From UBA9647 sp963739335 (GTDB lineage Bacteria > Bacteroidota > Ignavibacteria > UBA10030), in the NCBI GenBank assembly GCA_963739335.1, contig CAVUAC010000088.1:1-64000 (forward strand): a DNA stretch of 64,000 nucleotides. Reading direction: 5' to 3'. The position numbers and the translations under genes are program-made. Position 1 is the first letter of the stretch, and the number at the start of each line of letters is the position of its first letter. Below the pieces are notes generated by a model. The model ran no database searches and had not been told where the DNA came from. It was given only the letters and a program-made list of their open reading frames with translations. Of this stretch, positions 1 through 9,310 are shown one piece after another.

Positions 1-731
1 ACGCACTGATCGTACAAATCCGGGGTCTTGGACTTGATCATAATATGCAGCGATCGCATCTTGCCGAATTTGTTCAGAAAGGTGCTAAGCGGGATCGCCA
101 CGAAGTTGTCGTTGTTCCCTCCGAGGGCGGCTCCATTAGCTTCAAAGACTCCGATCACGTTGTACCGATCTCCCTGTATCTTGACTTCTGAACCGACGGC
201 GCCACCGCGGGGAAATACTTTCTTGACAACATCCGGGCCCAAGATGACGACATTGCTACCGTAACGCTGTTCATTCTCGGTGAACGATCGCCCATCTTGG
301 ATCGTCCAGTTATTGGCAGGGATCCCATCCGGCACTTCGCCCATGATAGGAACATTAGGGTTCGTTTTTTCACCGCTCAGGCTTTGGATTGTTTGGCCCC
401 AGGTGCTTGCTTCAATCGCGGCATATTGAGCCGTCGTCATCTTCTCCGCGACGTACTGGGCCTGATCCAACCTGATATCTTTCCGATGGCGATACTTTTC
501 CCATGCGGCATGTCCACCCACGAACATCGCTGGAAACTTCTGGATTTGGAAGGTGTTCGTTCCGAGTTGGCTCAGGCCGCTTTCGATGCTGTTTTGAAGT
601 ACCTGGATCGCCGTCATCACACCGATGATTGAAAATACTCCTACCACTACTCCCAGAAGCGTCAGCACCGAGCGGAGCTTATTCATCCGGATCGCGTTCA
701 GCGCAATTTTTATGATTTCTGTAATCAGCAT
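1..731 (-). CDS. MacB/FtsX-type ABC transporter permease (third permease of operon), cut by window edge
   Basis: The frame is open from ATG at 731 to the window edge, giving about 243 codons; the C-terminal third lies outside. The protein opens with MLITEIIKIALNAIRMNK, a transmembrane stretch at about residues 19-45, then a periplasmic MacB-type domain containing VVKKVFPRGGAVGSEVKI. It is closely similar throughout to the permease encoded at 764-1995, so the two are a recent tandem duplication. It is the last visible gene of the minus-strand efflux operon, 32 bp after its paralog. In this family the permease pairs with an ABC ATPase and a MacA-type adaptor to export peptides, lipoproteins or drugs across the envelope. 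The substrate cannot be told from sequence. Confidence 0.9.
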   Translation of the reverse strand, partial: MLITEIIKIALNAIRMNKLRSVLTLLGVVVGVFSIIGVMTAIQVLQNSIESGLSQLGTNTFQIQKFPAMFVGGHAAWEKYRHRKDIRLDQAQYVAEKMTTAQYAAIEASTWGQTIQSLSGEKTNPNVPIMGEVPDGIPANNWTIQDGRSFTENEQRYGSNVVILGPDVVKKVFPRGGAVGSEVKIQGDRYNVIGVFEANGAALGGNNDNFVAIPLSTFLNKFGKMRSLHIMIKSKTPDLYDQC

Positions 732-763
732 GTCGGAGTCGAGAAATTAGTGATCATGTGTCA

Positions 764-1995
764 TCATTCGTACCGAAGGGCTTCGATCGGATCCAGGTTG
801 GCTGCCTTCCACGCCGGATACACGCCGAAGACTACACCGATGAACGCGCACAAAGCGAAGCCGATGAGCGCCCAGTCAACCGGGAAGACAGCCGGAAGGT
901 TGAACGCGAGAGCGGCGAGATTCCCGCCGAGGATGCCAAGGCCAATCCCCACGATTCCTCCGATCTGGCACAGTACAACCGCTTCAGTCATGAACTGACT
1001 CAGGATATTGCTTTTCCGGGCGCCGACAGACTTGCGCAAGCCGATTTCCTTCGTTCGCTCCGTCACCGAAACGAGCATGATATTCATTATTCCCACGCCC
1101 GCTGCGAGGAGAGAAATAAAGCTGATGAATCCAACACCCATCTTGACATACTTCGTGAAATCGTTGAACGTCGAGATCAGAGAGTCATTGGAAAAAATCT
1201 CAAAATCGTCATCGGCCCCAGGATCTACTTTCCTCACCGTCCGCAACGCCATACGGGCTTCTTCCATGCATTGATCATAAACCTCCGGCCCTTTGGCCTT
1301 GATCATGATGTTGAGAGAACGCAGCTTTCCAAACTTGTTCAGAAAGGTGCTGAGCGGCATTGCCACGAAATTATCGCTGTTCCCCCCATTGCAGCCCCTC
1401 GAGGATCGAACGTCCCAATCACCGTGTATCGCTCATTCTGTATCTTCACTTCCGAACCGACTGCGCCGCCGCGAGGGAACACTTTCTTGACAACATCATC
1501 CCCCAGGATGACAACCATGTTGCTATAGCGTTGGTCGTTGTCAGTCAACGACCTTCCCTCCTTGATGGCCCAGTTATTCGTTGGGATTCCGTCCGCGATC
1601 TCTCCATACGTGACGACATTGGGATTCGTTTTCGCACCGGAGAGGCTTTGAATTGTCTGTCCCCACGAAGACGCCTCAATACCCACATACTGGGCCAGGG
1701 TCATCCGCTCAGCAACAAACTCTGCCTGCTCCAAACGAATATCTTTCCGCCGGCGGAATTTTTCCCACGCAGCATGGCCACCCACGAACATTCTCGGGAA
1801 CTTCTCAATCTGAAATGTATTCGCACCGAGGATGTTGAGGCCGCTCTCGATGCTGTTTTGCAGAACCTGAACAGCGGTCATTACGCCGATGATCGAGAAC
1901 ACTCCGACCACGACACCCAGAAGTGTGAGCACCGACCGGAGCTTGTTCATCCGAATCGCGTTAAACGCAATTTTTATGATCTCAGCAAGCAGCAC
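764..1995 (-). CDS. MacB/FtsX-type ABC transporter permease, frame broken by one missing base
   Basis: The start is GTG at 1995 (residues LLAEIIKIAFNAIRMNK follow) and the stop lies at 764; the restored length is about 410 aa. The N-terminal part reads to GAAMGG and the C-terminal part resumes at NSDNFVAMPLSTF, continuing through the FtsX domain with EIGLRKSVGARK to a terminal ALRYE. The break sits in a run of six C (1382-1387) where seven would restore the frame, and the paralog at 1-731 is intact there. The architecture is one N-terminal TM segment, a periplasmic domain and three C-terminal TM segments. It lies 32 bp downstream of the first permease. The break is probably a sequencing deletion in a homopolymer, though a true pseudogene cannot be excluded. 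Confidence 0.88.
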
Positions 1996-2027
1996 GGCTG
2001 TTCTACGCTGTCAGAGAATGGTGGTGA

Positions 2028-3258
2028 TTATTCGTACCGCAGTGCGTCCACGGGATCAAGACGAGACGCCCGATAGGCCGGAAGGAATCCGGACACGAGA
2101 CCAACAAACAACGATACGAGAATAGCAATTGCGACAATACTCAAAGGCATCGCAGTGGGCAAGAATCTGATCGATGATAAGACTCAGCGGAAATGCAATC
2201 ATCAGACCGATAAGGCCACCCATCAGGCACAGGGCCGCAGACTCCATCAGAAATTGCTGCAGGATCGTCCTTCTGGGCGCGCCAATTGCCATGCGGATTC
2301 CGATCTCTCTCGTTCGTTCCGTCACGGAAACGAACATGATGTTCATAATGCCGATGCCACCGACAAACAAGGATAATCCGGTGATAAACAGCCCAACTCC
2401 CGCGATCACCACGCCGATCGTGTTGAACGTCTGTATCAGAATCTCCTGCTGATTGATGGCAAAATCATCAGGCTGCTTTGGCCTCACGCCACGCGCTTTC
2501 CGCATGATGCCTCGAACTTCCTCTTTGGTTTCGTCGATCATGGGTATCGAGATCGCTTTCACCAGGATCGTCACCCCTCTCCAGCGAGTCGCGAATTCCT
2601 TGAGGAATCGATTGATCGGTAGGTACGCTCGATTGTCCAAGCTCTCGAGCCCGAGGAAACTACCTTGCTTTTCCAAGACCCCTACAACCTTGTAATTGTA
2701 GTCTCCAATCTTCACAGTCTTACCGAGTGGACTCTCGTTTGGAAAGAGATTAACGGCAACGTCCGAGCCAATTACACTTACTGGCCTGCCACCGTCGGAT
2801 TCGGCCGGCGTGAAAAACCGTCCGAATGCGATATTTACACCCGTGGTCTGCAGAAAGTCCGCGTTCGTCCCGATGATGGTGATTCCCTCGATCAGCTTCC
2901 GTCCGTACTTGACGTTCCTGCCTGTCGCCATCACGGGCGAAACGGAGCGCGCAAGCTCTGCTTGTTTCTCAATGGCTTTGGCTTGCTGGATTTGGACCTC
3001 TCTCCGGTTTCGGATTCTCCACCAGTCCTCACCGCCGCCCCACGGCCACTTTTGAACGTAGAGCACGTCTGCCCCGATGCCAGCGATGCTCTTGTTGAAG
3101 GCGCGGTTCAGGCCTTCAATCGCCGTCCCCATGAGCGTCACCGAGACAATCCCGATGATGATGCCGAGGGCAGTCAGGACTGACCGCATCTTGTTGGCCC
3201 TGATCGCGTTGAACGCGATCAGCAGACCCTCACGAAATTCTCCGAACGCGTATCGCAT
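2028..3258 (-). CDS. MacB/FtsX-type ABC transporter permease (first permease), frame broken near C-terminus
   Basis: ATG at 3258 begins MRYAFGEFREGLL; the N-terminal frame is open to about 2160. There a one-base excess (CCC where CC would fit, 2157-2159) moves the last 43 codons into another frame. Restored, the tail reads AMPLSIVAIAILVS and ends in the family-typical SRLDPVDALRYE with stop TAA at 2028-2030, giving 409 aa. The FtsX core is clear (GIGIMNIMFVSVTERTREIG). It is more divergent from the other two permeases than they are from each other. The gap to the ATPase stop is only 2 bp. ABC exporters of this family usually have one permease acting as a homodimer, so three in a row suggest heterodimers or separate substrates. 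Confidence 0.88.
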
Positions 3259-3260
3259 TC

Positions 3261-3983
3261 TTAGCTCATTCCTCCCGAAAGAGCCGCGACTCTTTTGTTT
3301 TGGACGGCTTCATCTGACTCGATATTTCCGTCTTTGAGCCGGATGATCCGGTCCGTGTGCTCCGCGATGTACTCCTCGTGCGTCACCAGAACAATCGTGT
3401 TGCCCTCCCTCTGAAGCCGATCGAACAGTGCCATGATTTCATCGCCTGTCTTGCTGTCGAGGTTACCTGTCGGCTCGTCCGCGAGGAGAATCGAAGGCTG
3501 CGTCACAAGAGCACGCGCGATCGCCACCCTCTGGCGCTGTCCGCCCGACAGCTCATTCGGTCTGTGATGAATGCGCTCGGTTAAACCAACCCTGGCGATG
3601 GCTTCCCTCGCGAGCTTCTTCCGCTCGCCCGAACCGACACCCCCGTAGATGAGCGGCAGTTCAACGTTATGCAGGACATTAGACCGGGCCAGGAGGTTGA
3701 ACGTCTGAAACACAAACCCGATCTCTTTGTTCCGAATCCGAGCGAGCTGATTGTCGTTCATCTCGCTGACATTGACATTGTTCAGCTCATAGAGCCCCGA
3801 GGTCGGAGTGTCCAGACATCCGATGATATTCATCAGTGTCGACTTACCGGATCCGGAAGGACCCATGACCGCCACATACTCGTTCTTTTTGATCTCCAGT
3901 GAGATGCTCTGGAGAGCGTGCACGTCTTCCGAACCGACGTGGTAGATCTTGCTGATGTTGTTGAGCTTGATAACTGTCAACAT
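3261..3983 (-). CDS. MacB/LolD-type ABC transporter ATP-binding protein
   Basis: This 240-aa ATPase carries Walker A GPSGSGKST (residues 41-49), Q-loop VFQTFNLL (91-98), signature LSGGQRQRVAIARAL (145-159), Walker B ILLADE (165-170) with the PTGNLDS extension, and the switch histidine in VTHE. PTGNLDS and the 240-aa length are typical of the MacB/LolD/FtsE subfamily. It would power the three FtsX-type permeases encoded immediately downstream (2-bp gap). The free-standing ATPase, rather than a fused MacB, is the common arrangement in this phylum. The ATG at 3983 gives the expected N-terminus. Confidence 0.96.
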   Translation of the reverse strand: MLTVIKLNNISKIYHVGSEDVHALQSISLEIKKNEYVAVMGPSGSGKSTLMNIIGCLDTPTSGLYELNNVNVSEMNDNQLARIRNKEIGFVFQTFNLLARSNVLHNVELPLIYGGVGSGERKKLAREAIARVGLTERIHHRPNELSGGQRQRVAIARALVTQPSILLADEPTGNLDSKTGDEIMALFDRLQREGNTIVLVTHEEYIAEHTDRIIRLKDGNIESDEAVQNKRVAALSGGMS

Positions 3984-4009
3984 GTTGACCTTCCTCGTGG
4001 ATAGTAGTG

Positions 4010-4966
4010 TTATTGAAGCTCTTTGATCTTCTTTTCAAGGTTCTTCTTGTACTCGGGAGTCACATCCATCGTAAGCAGCCGCTCGTAATTCTCACGCGCT
4101 TCTTTCTTCTGACCACTCAATTCATATGCCTGTGCGAGAACGTCAATTGCATTGATGTTGTCTGGGCCTAATGCCAGAGCCTTCATTGCAGCTGGGACAG
4201 CTTTGCCAGCGTCCTTTTTCTGAATATACGCCCGTGCAAGAAAATGATACGCGTCTCCAGTGTCCGGTTTGAGTCCTGCGTATTTCTCAAATGACGCGAT
4301 TGCATCATCCGTCATCTGATTGCGCCAGAAAAAGTATCCAGCCGTCCGCCACGCACGCCAATCGTCCGACCGGTGCGCCGTCAGTGTTTTCATCTCCTGA
4401 GCCGCTTCAGCGGTTTTCTTCTCAGAGACACAGATGTTTGCCTTCAACAACCGACCTTTGAATTCATCCAACTCAATCGCACGATCAGCTTCCTTCCAGG
4501 CCTTCTCCATGTCACCACCCATGATGCCCGGAGCGCGCCAGTCGTACTGGGCCAACCCGATATGAGCGTCGACGAGTTTCGGGTCGAGTGCCACCGCCCT
4601 CTCAAACGCCCTCTTGACCTTAGGAGCCAGAAACACCTGTTTAATCACTCCTGAATTCTGGGCCTTCATTCCGTATGCAGAACCCAAGCCATATTGATAC
4701 TCTGCATTCGATGGATTGATCTCAACAGCTTGCTCCATATGATCAACAGCGTCGTCTTCATTGCGATACTGACGCGTCAGTAACACCATCCCCAAACGAT
4801 AGTGGGCCTCGGCATTCTTGTCATTCTGTTTGAGGAGCGCCTCAAAGATCGACTTTGCCTCCCCGAACCTGCCCTTGTTGAAGGACGCAACGCCATCGTC
4901 AAGCGATTGCGCCAACGCGAAGAGCGGCAGAACAACAGCAACCGTCAGCCATCCAAGCACCCTCAT
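4010..4966 (-). CDS. Secreted TPR-repeat protein in efflux operon
   Basis: This 318-aa protein starts with a signal peptide (MRVLGWLTVAVVLPLFALAQ), so it acts in the periplasm or envelope. The rest is a chain of about six tetratricopeptide repeats, with typical motifs such as AEAHYRLGMVLL and AYHFLARAYIQKKDAGKA. TPR arrays bind partner proteins and have no catalytic role by themselves. It sits between the adaptor and the ATPase, separated by 11 and 26 bp, so it is co-transcribed with the efflux pump. It may be an assembly or substrate-binding partner; that function is inference from position only. Confidence 0.85.
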   Translation of the reverse strand: MRVLGWLTVAVVLPLFALAQSLDDGVASFNKGRFGEAKSIFEALLKQNDKNAEAHYRLGMVLLTRQYRNEDDAVDHMEQAVEINPSNAEYQYGLGSAYGMKAQNSGVIKQVFLAPKVKRAFERAVALDPKLVDAHIGLAQYDWRAPGIMGGDMEKAWKEADRAIELDEFKGRLLKANICVSEKKTAEAAQEMKTLTAHRSDDWRAWRTAGYFFWRNQMTDDAIASFEKYAGLKPDTGDAYHFLARAYIQKKDAGKAVPAAMKALALGPDNINAIDVLAQAYELSGQKKEARENYERLLTMDVTPEYKKNLEKKIKELQ

Positions 4967-4977
4967 CGGCCAAGCCC

Positions 4978-6249
4978 CTATTTCTTCTCTGCGTCAGCGG
5001 AAGCGCCTGTCCGCTTCACGGTCTTGTTCTCGACCTTCACGGATGAGCCGTTCTCCAGATCGCGGTTAATGGCTTTGAACGATCCAGAGACAACCTCGGC
5101 TCCCTCGATATTCTCACCCTTCACCTCGACGTAGGTATCATCGCTCAAGCCGCGCTTGACCGGCACGGTATTCACTTTGCCATCTTTCACAACGAAAATG
5201 ACTTCTTCAAGTTTTTCTTCTTCCTTCTTCTTCGCCTTGTTGACGTCCAGCCTTGCCTCCCCTTCCGACGGCGCCTCCACCTTCTTCTCTTCTTTTGGCA
5301 TCCTGACAGTCACCGATTGGATGGGTACTGCCAATACGTTGCGATGCGTTTCAGTCTCAATGTCGGCGGCCATGGACATGCCCGGCCGGAAGTTCACGCC
5401 TTCGGGTGTCTTCACAAGGATCCTGACCTGGAAGTTGGTCACCTCATCCTGGGTTCCGAGGCCGCGAGATGTCGCTGTGTTGGCGATCTGCGTCACGGTC
5501 CCGATGAATTTTCGATCCGGATACGAATCCACATCGATTTTGGCTGTGTCGCCCAACGCCACGAGAACGACGTCGTTCTCACCGACATCGACCCGGGCTT
5601 CCATTCGGGAGAGATCTGCGATCGTCATGATTTCCGTCCCTTGTGTGAACGTGCTACCGCTTACCCGCTCACCAAGTTCAGAATTTAGCTGGCTTACGAC
5701 TCCATCCATGGGAGCGTAAATGGTCGCTTTGGAGAAGGTATCTTTGGCTTGTTTGAGAGAGGCTGCGGCCTGGTCATTTCCAGCTCTCGCACTCTCGTAG
5801 TTGGCTTTCGAGAGTTCCAGATCCGCGTCCGAGATGAGCTTCTTCCCATAGAGCTCCTGCGAGCGCTTGTAGTCCGCATCAGCCTTCCGGAGATTTGCCT
5901 CGCTCATGTTCATTTGAGCTTGCGCTTGCTCAACTCCGGCCTGGTACGCATCCGGCTTGATCTTCACGAGTAGCTGCCCCTTGCTCACCCGCTGACCTTC
6001 ACGTACCGGCAGACCGATGATCTCTCCAGACACCTCAGCATTGATCTTGACTTTGACCTCCGGCTGGATTTTTCCAGTCGCGGAGACTATTTGTGTGATC
6101 GTGCGTCGCTGGATCTTCTCCGTTTGAATGGTGAAGACCGTTTCCTTCTTGCTCCCGAGAATAACGAGCAAGACAAGCACGACCAGCACAACGCCAATGA
6201 TGGAGAATATGATGATCTTCTTTTTCGACTTCTTTCCGTTCGTAGCCAT
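4978..6249 (-). CDS. Periplasmic adaptor (membrane fusion) protein, MacA/HlyD family
   Basis: The 423-aa protein has an N-terminal membrane anchor (residues about 11-31) after a lysine-rich start. The first half-lipoyl motif (VSGEIIGLPVREGQRVSKGQ) is followed by a coiled-coil hairpin (about 87-170), the second half-lipoyl element (IYAPMDGVVSQL), and beta-barrel and membrane-proximal domains. A charged lysine/glutamate-rich insertion (KAKKKEEEKLEE) lies near residue 340. The protein would link the inner-membrane ABC permease to the TolC-like channel encoded just upstream (51-bp gap). Length and order match MacA-type adaptors. Confidence 0.93.
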   Translation of the reverse strand: MATNGKKSKKKIIIFSIIGVVLVVLVLLVILGSKKETVFTIQTEKIQRRTITQIVSATGKIQPEVKVKINAEVSGEIIGLPVREGQRVSKGQLLVKIKPDAYQAGVEQAQAQMNMSEANLRKADADYKRSQELYGKKLISDADLELSKANYESARAGNDQAAASLKQAKDTFSKATIYAPMDGVVSQLNSELGERVSGSTFTQGTEIMTIADLSRMEARVDVGENDVVLVALGDTAKIDVDSYPDRKFIGTVTQIANTATSRGLGTQDEVTNFQVRILVKTPEGVNFRPGMSMAADIETETHRNVLAVPIQSVTVRMPKEEKKVEAPSEGEARLDVNKAKKKEEEKLEEVIFVVKDGKVNTVPVKRGLSDDTYVEVKGENIEGAEVVSGSFKAINRDLENGSSVKVENKTVKRTGASADAEKK

Positions 6250-6300
6250 AAGGAAAAACTCCTCTTAAGAAATTGGAAGTACCCCTCTCTCTTTTCTCCC

Positions 6301-7659
6301 CTAGTATTTTTTTTCGCCTATCACATAATCGAAGTTCAAACTGGCAGTAATGTAGTTGTAGGTTGCATTGACCTTGCTCACCTGTGCGTTGACCAGACCA
6401 GCGTTCGCTGTGAGGAGGTCGACGAGCGTACCTGAACCCAGATTGTATCGCTCCTCGGCAACCCTCCGATCCTGAGTCGCCGAAACCACACCCTTCAAGC
6501 TTGCATCATACTGCTTCTTCGCAGCATCAAAATCCAGCATGGCCTTCTTCACATCCACGTTGATACTTCTCTCGGTCTGGAGGACTGAGAGCTCGGCATT
6601 TCTTCGTTGAGCAACCGCAGATTGAATGGCTTGGTTCGTTGCGAAGCCGTCGAAGAGGGTCCACCGAATGCTAAGCCCCCAGCTGACCCCTTTGCTGTCT
6701 GTCAGCCTTGAGATGTCCGTGTTCGAAAGAGAGTAACCGGCGAAGGCCGAAACGCTTGGGTAATAGCTACTCAACGCAGCAGTCACGCCAGACTGCGCCG
6801 CATTGAAGCTCTCTTTTGCGCTGATATAGTCAGGGCGGGCTGCAAGAGCTCGTTGAGTCATATCCTGAAAACTCTTGACTTTTATACTCATCGCATCCAT
6901 ATCGGCCTGCGTAAGTTCAATCGGCACCGTTGGGTCTGCAATCTGATACGCTGCTGAGACATCCAAGCCAATGAGTGACACAAGATCAGCAACGGACTTG
7001 TCGTATGTATTCTGAGCTGAGATCAAACTGACTTCATCTTGCGACACAAGTGATTGCTGGCGATAGACGTCACCGATAGCTAGAGAACCGACGCGGTTTG
7101 ATTCCGTAATCCTCTCAAGCTGTTTTTGATCCCGACCGAGATTCTCCTGGGCGACCTTCACCAACTGTTCGTTCCGTAGGACGGCGAGGTAAGCGCCCTG
7201 GACTTGAAAAACAATCTGCTGAGATGTTCGAAGGGCCATGTTATCGGTGGCAATCGCATTTGATGAAGCCCGGTTGAAGTTGGCCTCACGGGAGAAGCCA
7301 TTGAAGATCGTGTACCCAAGTGAAAGGCTAGTGTTGAAGTTGTTCGTGGTCGAAGAGGACGCCGGAAGCAGGAAGGGCTGTCCCCCAATGAGCTGGGTGG
7401 TTGCAACCCGATCAGTCTGCTGGCGGGTCCATCCACCGCTCACTGATGCCGAAGGCAGATATGAACCATACGCAGCCAGTACGCCGCTCTGGGCTGCATT
7501 GACATTGTTGTACGCCTGACGAACAGTTACGTTCTGTTCGAGTGCCACGGTGACCGCCTTGTCGAGCGTTAGCACTTTGGCTTGTGGGGCTGTGACTTGT
7601 GCAAGCGCGACGCTTGCGAATGTGACTCCAATGACGAGGAGCAAGGCCAACTTCTTCAT
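6301..7659 (-). CDS. TolC-family outer membrane efflux channel
   Basis: I place the start at ATG 7659 (MKKLALLLVIGVTFASVALAQ, a clean signal peptide) because GGAGA lies about 8 nt upstream; an in-frame ATG at 7719 would add 20 non-signal residues. The mature protein (452 aa in all) has the duplicated TolC layout: two sets of amphipathic helices rich in Ala/Gln/Asn (AYNNVNAAQSGVLAAYGSYLP early; a related AAQSGVTAALSSYYPSVSAF in the middle) separated by beta strands. It forms the trimeric outer-membrane exit duct of the pump and is the first gene of the operon. The end LNFDYVIGEKKY is intact. Confidence 0.94.
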   Translation of the reverse strand: MKKLALLLVIGVTFASVALAQVTAPQAKVLTLDKAVTVALEQNVTVRQAYNNVNAAQSGVLAAYGSYLPSASVSGGWTRQQTDRVATTQLIGGQPFLLPASSSTTNNFNTSLSLGYTIFNGFSREANFNRASSNAIATDNMALRTSQQIVFQVQGAYLAVLRNEQLVKVAQENLGRDQKQLERITESNRVGSLAIGDVYRQQSLVSQDEVSLISAQNTYDKSVADLVSLIGLDVSAAYQIADPTVPIELTQADMDAMSIKVKSFQDMTQRALAARPDYISAKESFNAAQSGVTAALSSYYPSVSAFAGYSLSNTDISRLTDSKGVSWGLSIRWTLFDGFATNQAIQSAVAQRRNAELSVLQTERSINVDVKKAMLDFDAAKKQYDASLKGVVSATQDRRVAEERYNLGSGTLVDLLTANAGLVNAQVSKVNATYNYITASLNFDYVIGEKKY

Positions 7660-7724
7660 AGACAAATCTCCAGATATGGTGGGAAGACTGAAAGTGGCAC
7701 AGTTGGTTTTTGTGGACACGCTAT

Positions 7725-7775
7725 GTTATAGACGGCAGAACTTGCCCAAAGTTTCGAAAATCATTGGCTTTTCGA
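7725..7775 (-). promoter_or_regulatory. Candidate promoter and inverted-repeat operator of the efflux operon
   Basis: In the 223-bp gap ahead of tolC, read on the minus strand, there is a -10-like TATAAC (7725-7730) with only a weak -35. Just upstream is a perfect 7-bp inverted repeat, TCGAAAA / TTTTCGA, with 8-bp spacing (7754-7760 and 7769-7775). The repeat placement next to the -35 position would suit a dimeric regulator. This is pattern-based only. Confidence 0.3.
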
Positions 7776-7882
7776 GAGATTTCGGATTTCCTCTACGAAG
7801 ATAGCGACAAGAAACAAACCTCAAAAAGGTCTCGAAAACTGCAGCGAAAGAGGGGAAAATCCTCCTACAATTGCTGAGGGAC

Positions 7883-9310
7883 CTAGAATGAACCTCCCAT
7901 TACTCGATCTTTGATCTCCAAAAGATATGCCAGTGCGGCATCGTGCTCGTTGGGGATGAGACCATCCAGAATAGCATCTGTAATTGCGGTTTTCAACTTG
8001 CCGACAAGCGGACCGGGTCCCAGACCGCATACCTTCATGATTTCTTCGCCCTTGACCGGAGGCTGCCAGTTGCGAATCCGATCCCTCTCTTCAACCTCCC
8101 CCATCTTCTGAACGACGAGGTCATAGTTCTTCTTCACCTGCTCAACCAACCTTGGATTCTTCGAAGTGATATCTGCCCGACACAGAGCCATCAGGTCATC
8201 GACGTCGTCACCCGCTTCGAACAAAAGCCTGCGGACCGCAGAGTCCGTCACACCCTCGTCCACGAGCGCCATCGGGCGAAGATGCAGACGAACAATCTTC
8301 TCCACGTATGGTAGAGCGTCGAACGGGAACCGCATCTTTCGAAAGATCGGTTTCACCATCCTCGCTCCGACCTCTTCGTGCCCGTGAAACGTCCAGCCAG
8401 CACCTTCAACGAACGCCTTTGTGCGCGGCTTCGCAATGTCATGCAGCAGCGCGGCGAGACGCAGCCAGACGTTCTGCGAAGCCTCTGCCACGTTGTCGAC
8501 AACTCTCAGCGTATGCTGGAAAACATCTTTGTGATGATACTCAAGCCGTTGCTCGACCCCACCCATTTGAGCCACTTCGGGGAAGACGACTTTCATCACC
8601 CCCGCCTCATGCATCAACTGCAGACCGACGGACGGTTTTTGGCAAGAGAGTATCTTCGTGAATTCATCGGTGATCCTCTCCTGTGAAACGATTCTGAGCC
8701 GAGGAGCCATCTTCTTCGCGGCTTCCAGGACAGACGGCTCTATTGAAAACCCAAGCTGTGATGCGAAACGAAACGCACGCATAATCCGAAGTGGGTCATC
8801 ATCGAACGTCGCCTCAGGATCGAGGGGAGTTCGCAGAATCTTCTCGCGCATTGCACGCCGGCCATCAAAAGGATCCAGGAGACGACCGAAATCGGCTCGA
8901 CTCAGCGAGACAGCCATTGCATTGACAGTGAAATCTCGACGCGAAAGATCATCGTCGAGCGTCCCAACTTCCACTTTCGGTTTGCGGGAGAACTTGCTGT
9001 AGCTTTCTTTTCTCGCGCCAACAAACTCGAGCTTACAGTCATCGAGCTGCAGCATCGCCGTGCCGAAATTCTCAAACACAACGAGATTCGTCCTGCCGAG
9101 CGCCTGTGCGACCTGTTGGCCGAATGTCACACCCTGGCCAACGACAACGATATCGATGTCTTTCACCTGCTTCCCCAGGAGGAGGTCGCGCACGAATCCT
9201 CCGACGACAAACGCGGATATCGAAAGACGGTCAGCGATCTCGCCAATCTGCTTGAGCAGCGGTTCCTGTATGTCCAGATGTTCCGACACGGAGCTACCAG
9301 ATAAGTTCAT
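7883..9310 (-). CDS. CCA tRNA nucleotidyltransferase / poly(A) polymerase family protein with HD domain
   Basis: This 475-aa class II nucleotidyltransferase shows the head-domain signature GGFVRDLLLG followed by the metal-binding DIDIVV (about residues 37-57). The RRDFTVNAM motif (about 133) and the RNA-binding neck follow. A C-terminal HD domain with LAALLHDIAKP (about 287) matches the HD-containing bacterial CCA-adding enzymes. It would add or repair the CCA end of tRNA; family members can instead be poly(A) polymerases and the two cannot be told apart from sequence alone. Its start overlaps the end of the oxidoreductase gene upstream by 4 bp, showing translational coupling. Confidence 0.92.
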   Translation of the reverse strand: MNLSGSSVSEHLDIQEPLLKQIGEIADRLSISAFVVGGFVRDLLLGKQVKDIDIVVVGQGVTFGQQVAQALGRTNLVVFENFGTAMLQLDDCKLEFVGARKESYSKFSRKPKVEVGTLDDDLSRRDFTVNAMAVSLSRADFGRLLDPFDGRRAMREKILRTPLDPEATFDDDPLRIMRAFRFASQLGFSIEPSVLEAAKKMAPRLRIVSQERITDEFTKILSCQKPSVGLQLMHEAGVMKVVFPEVAQMGGVEQRLEYHHKDVFQHTLRVVDNVAEASQNVWLRLAALLHDIAKPRTKAFVEGAGWTFHGHEEVGARMVKPIFRKMRFPFDALPYVEKIVRLHLRPMALVDEGVTDSAVRRLLFEAGDDVDDLMALCRADITSKNPRLVEQVKKNYDLVVQKMGEVEERDRIRNWQPPVKGEEIMKVCGLGPGPLVGKLKTAITDAILDGLIPNEHDAALAYLLEIKDRVMGGSF

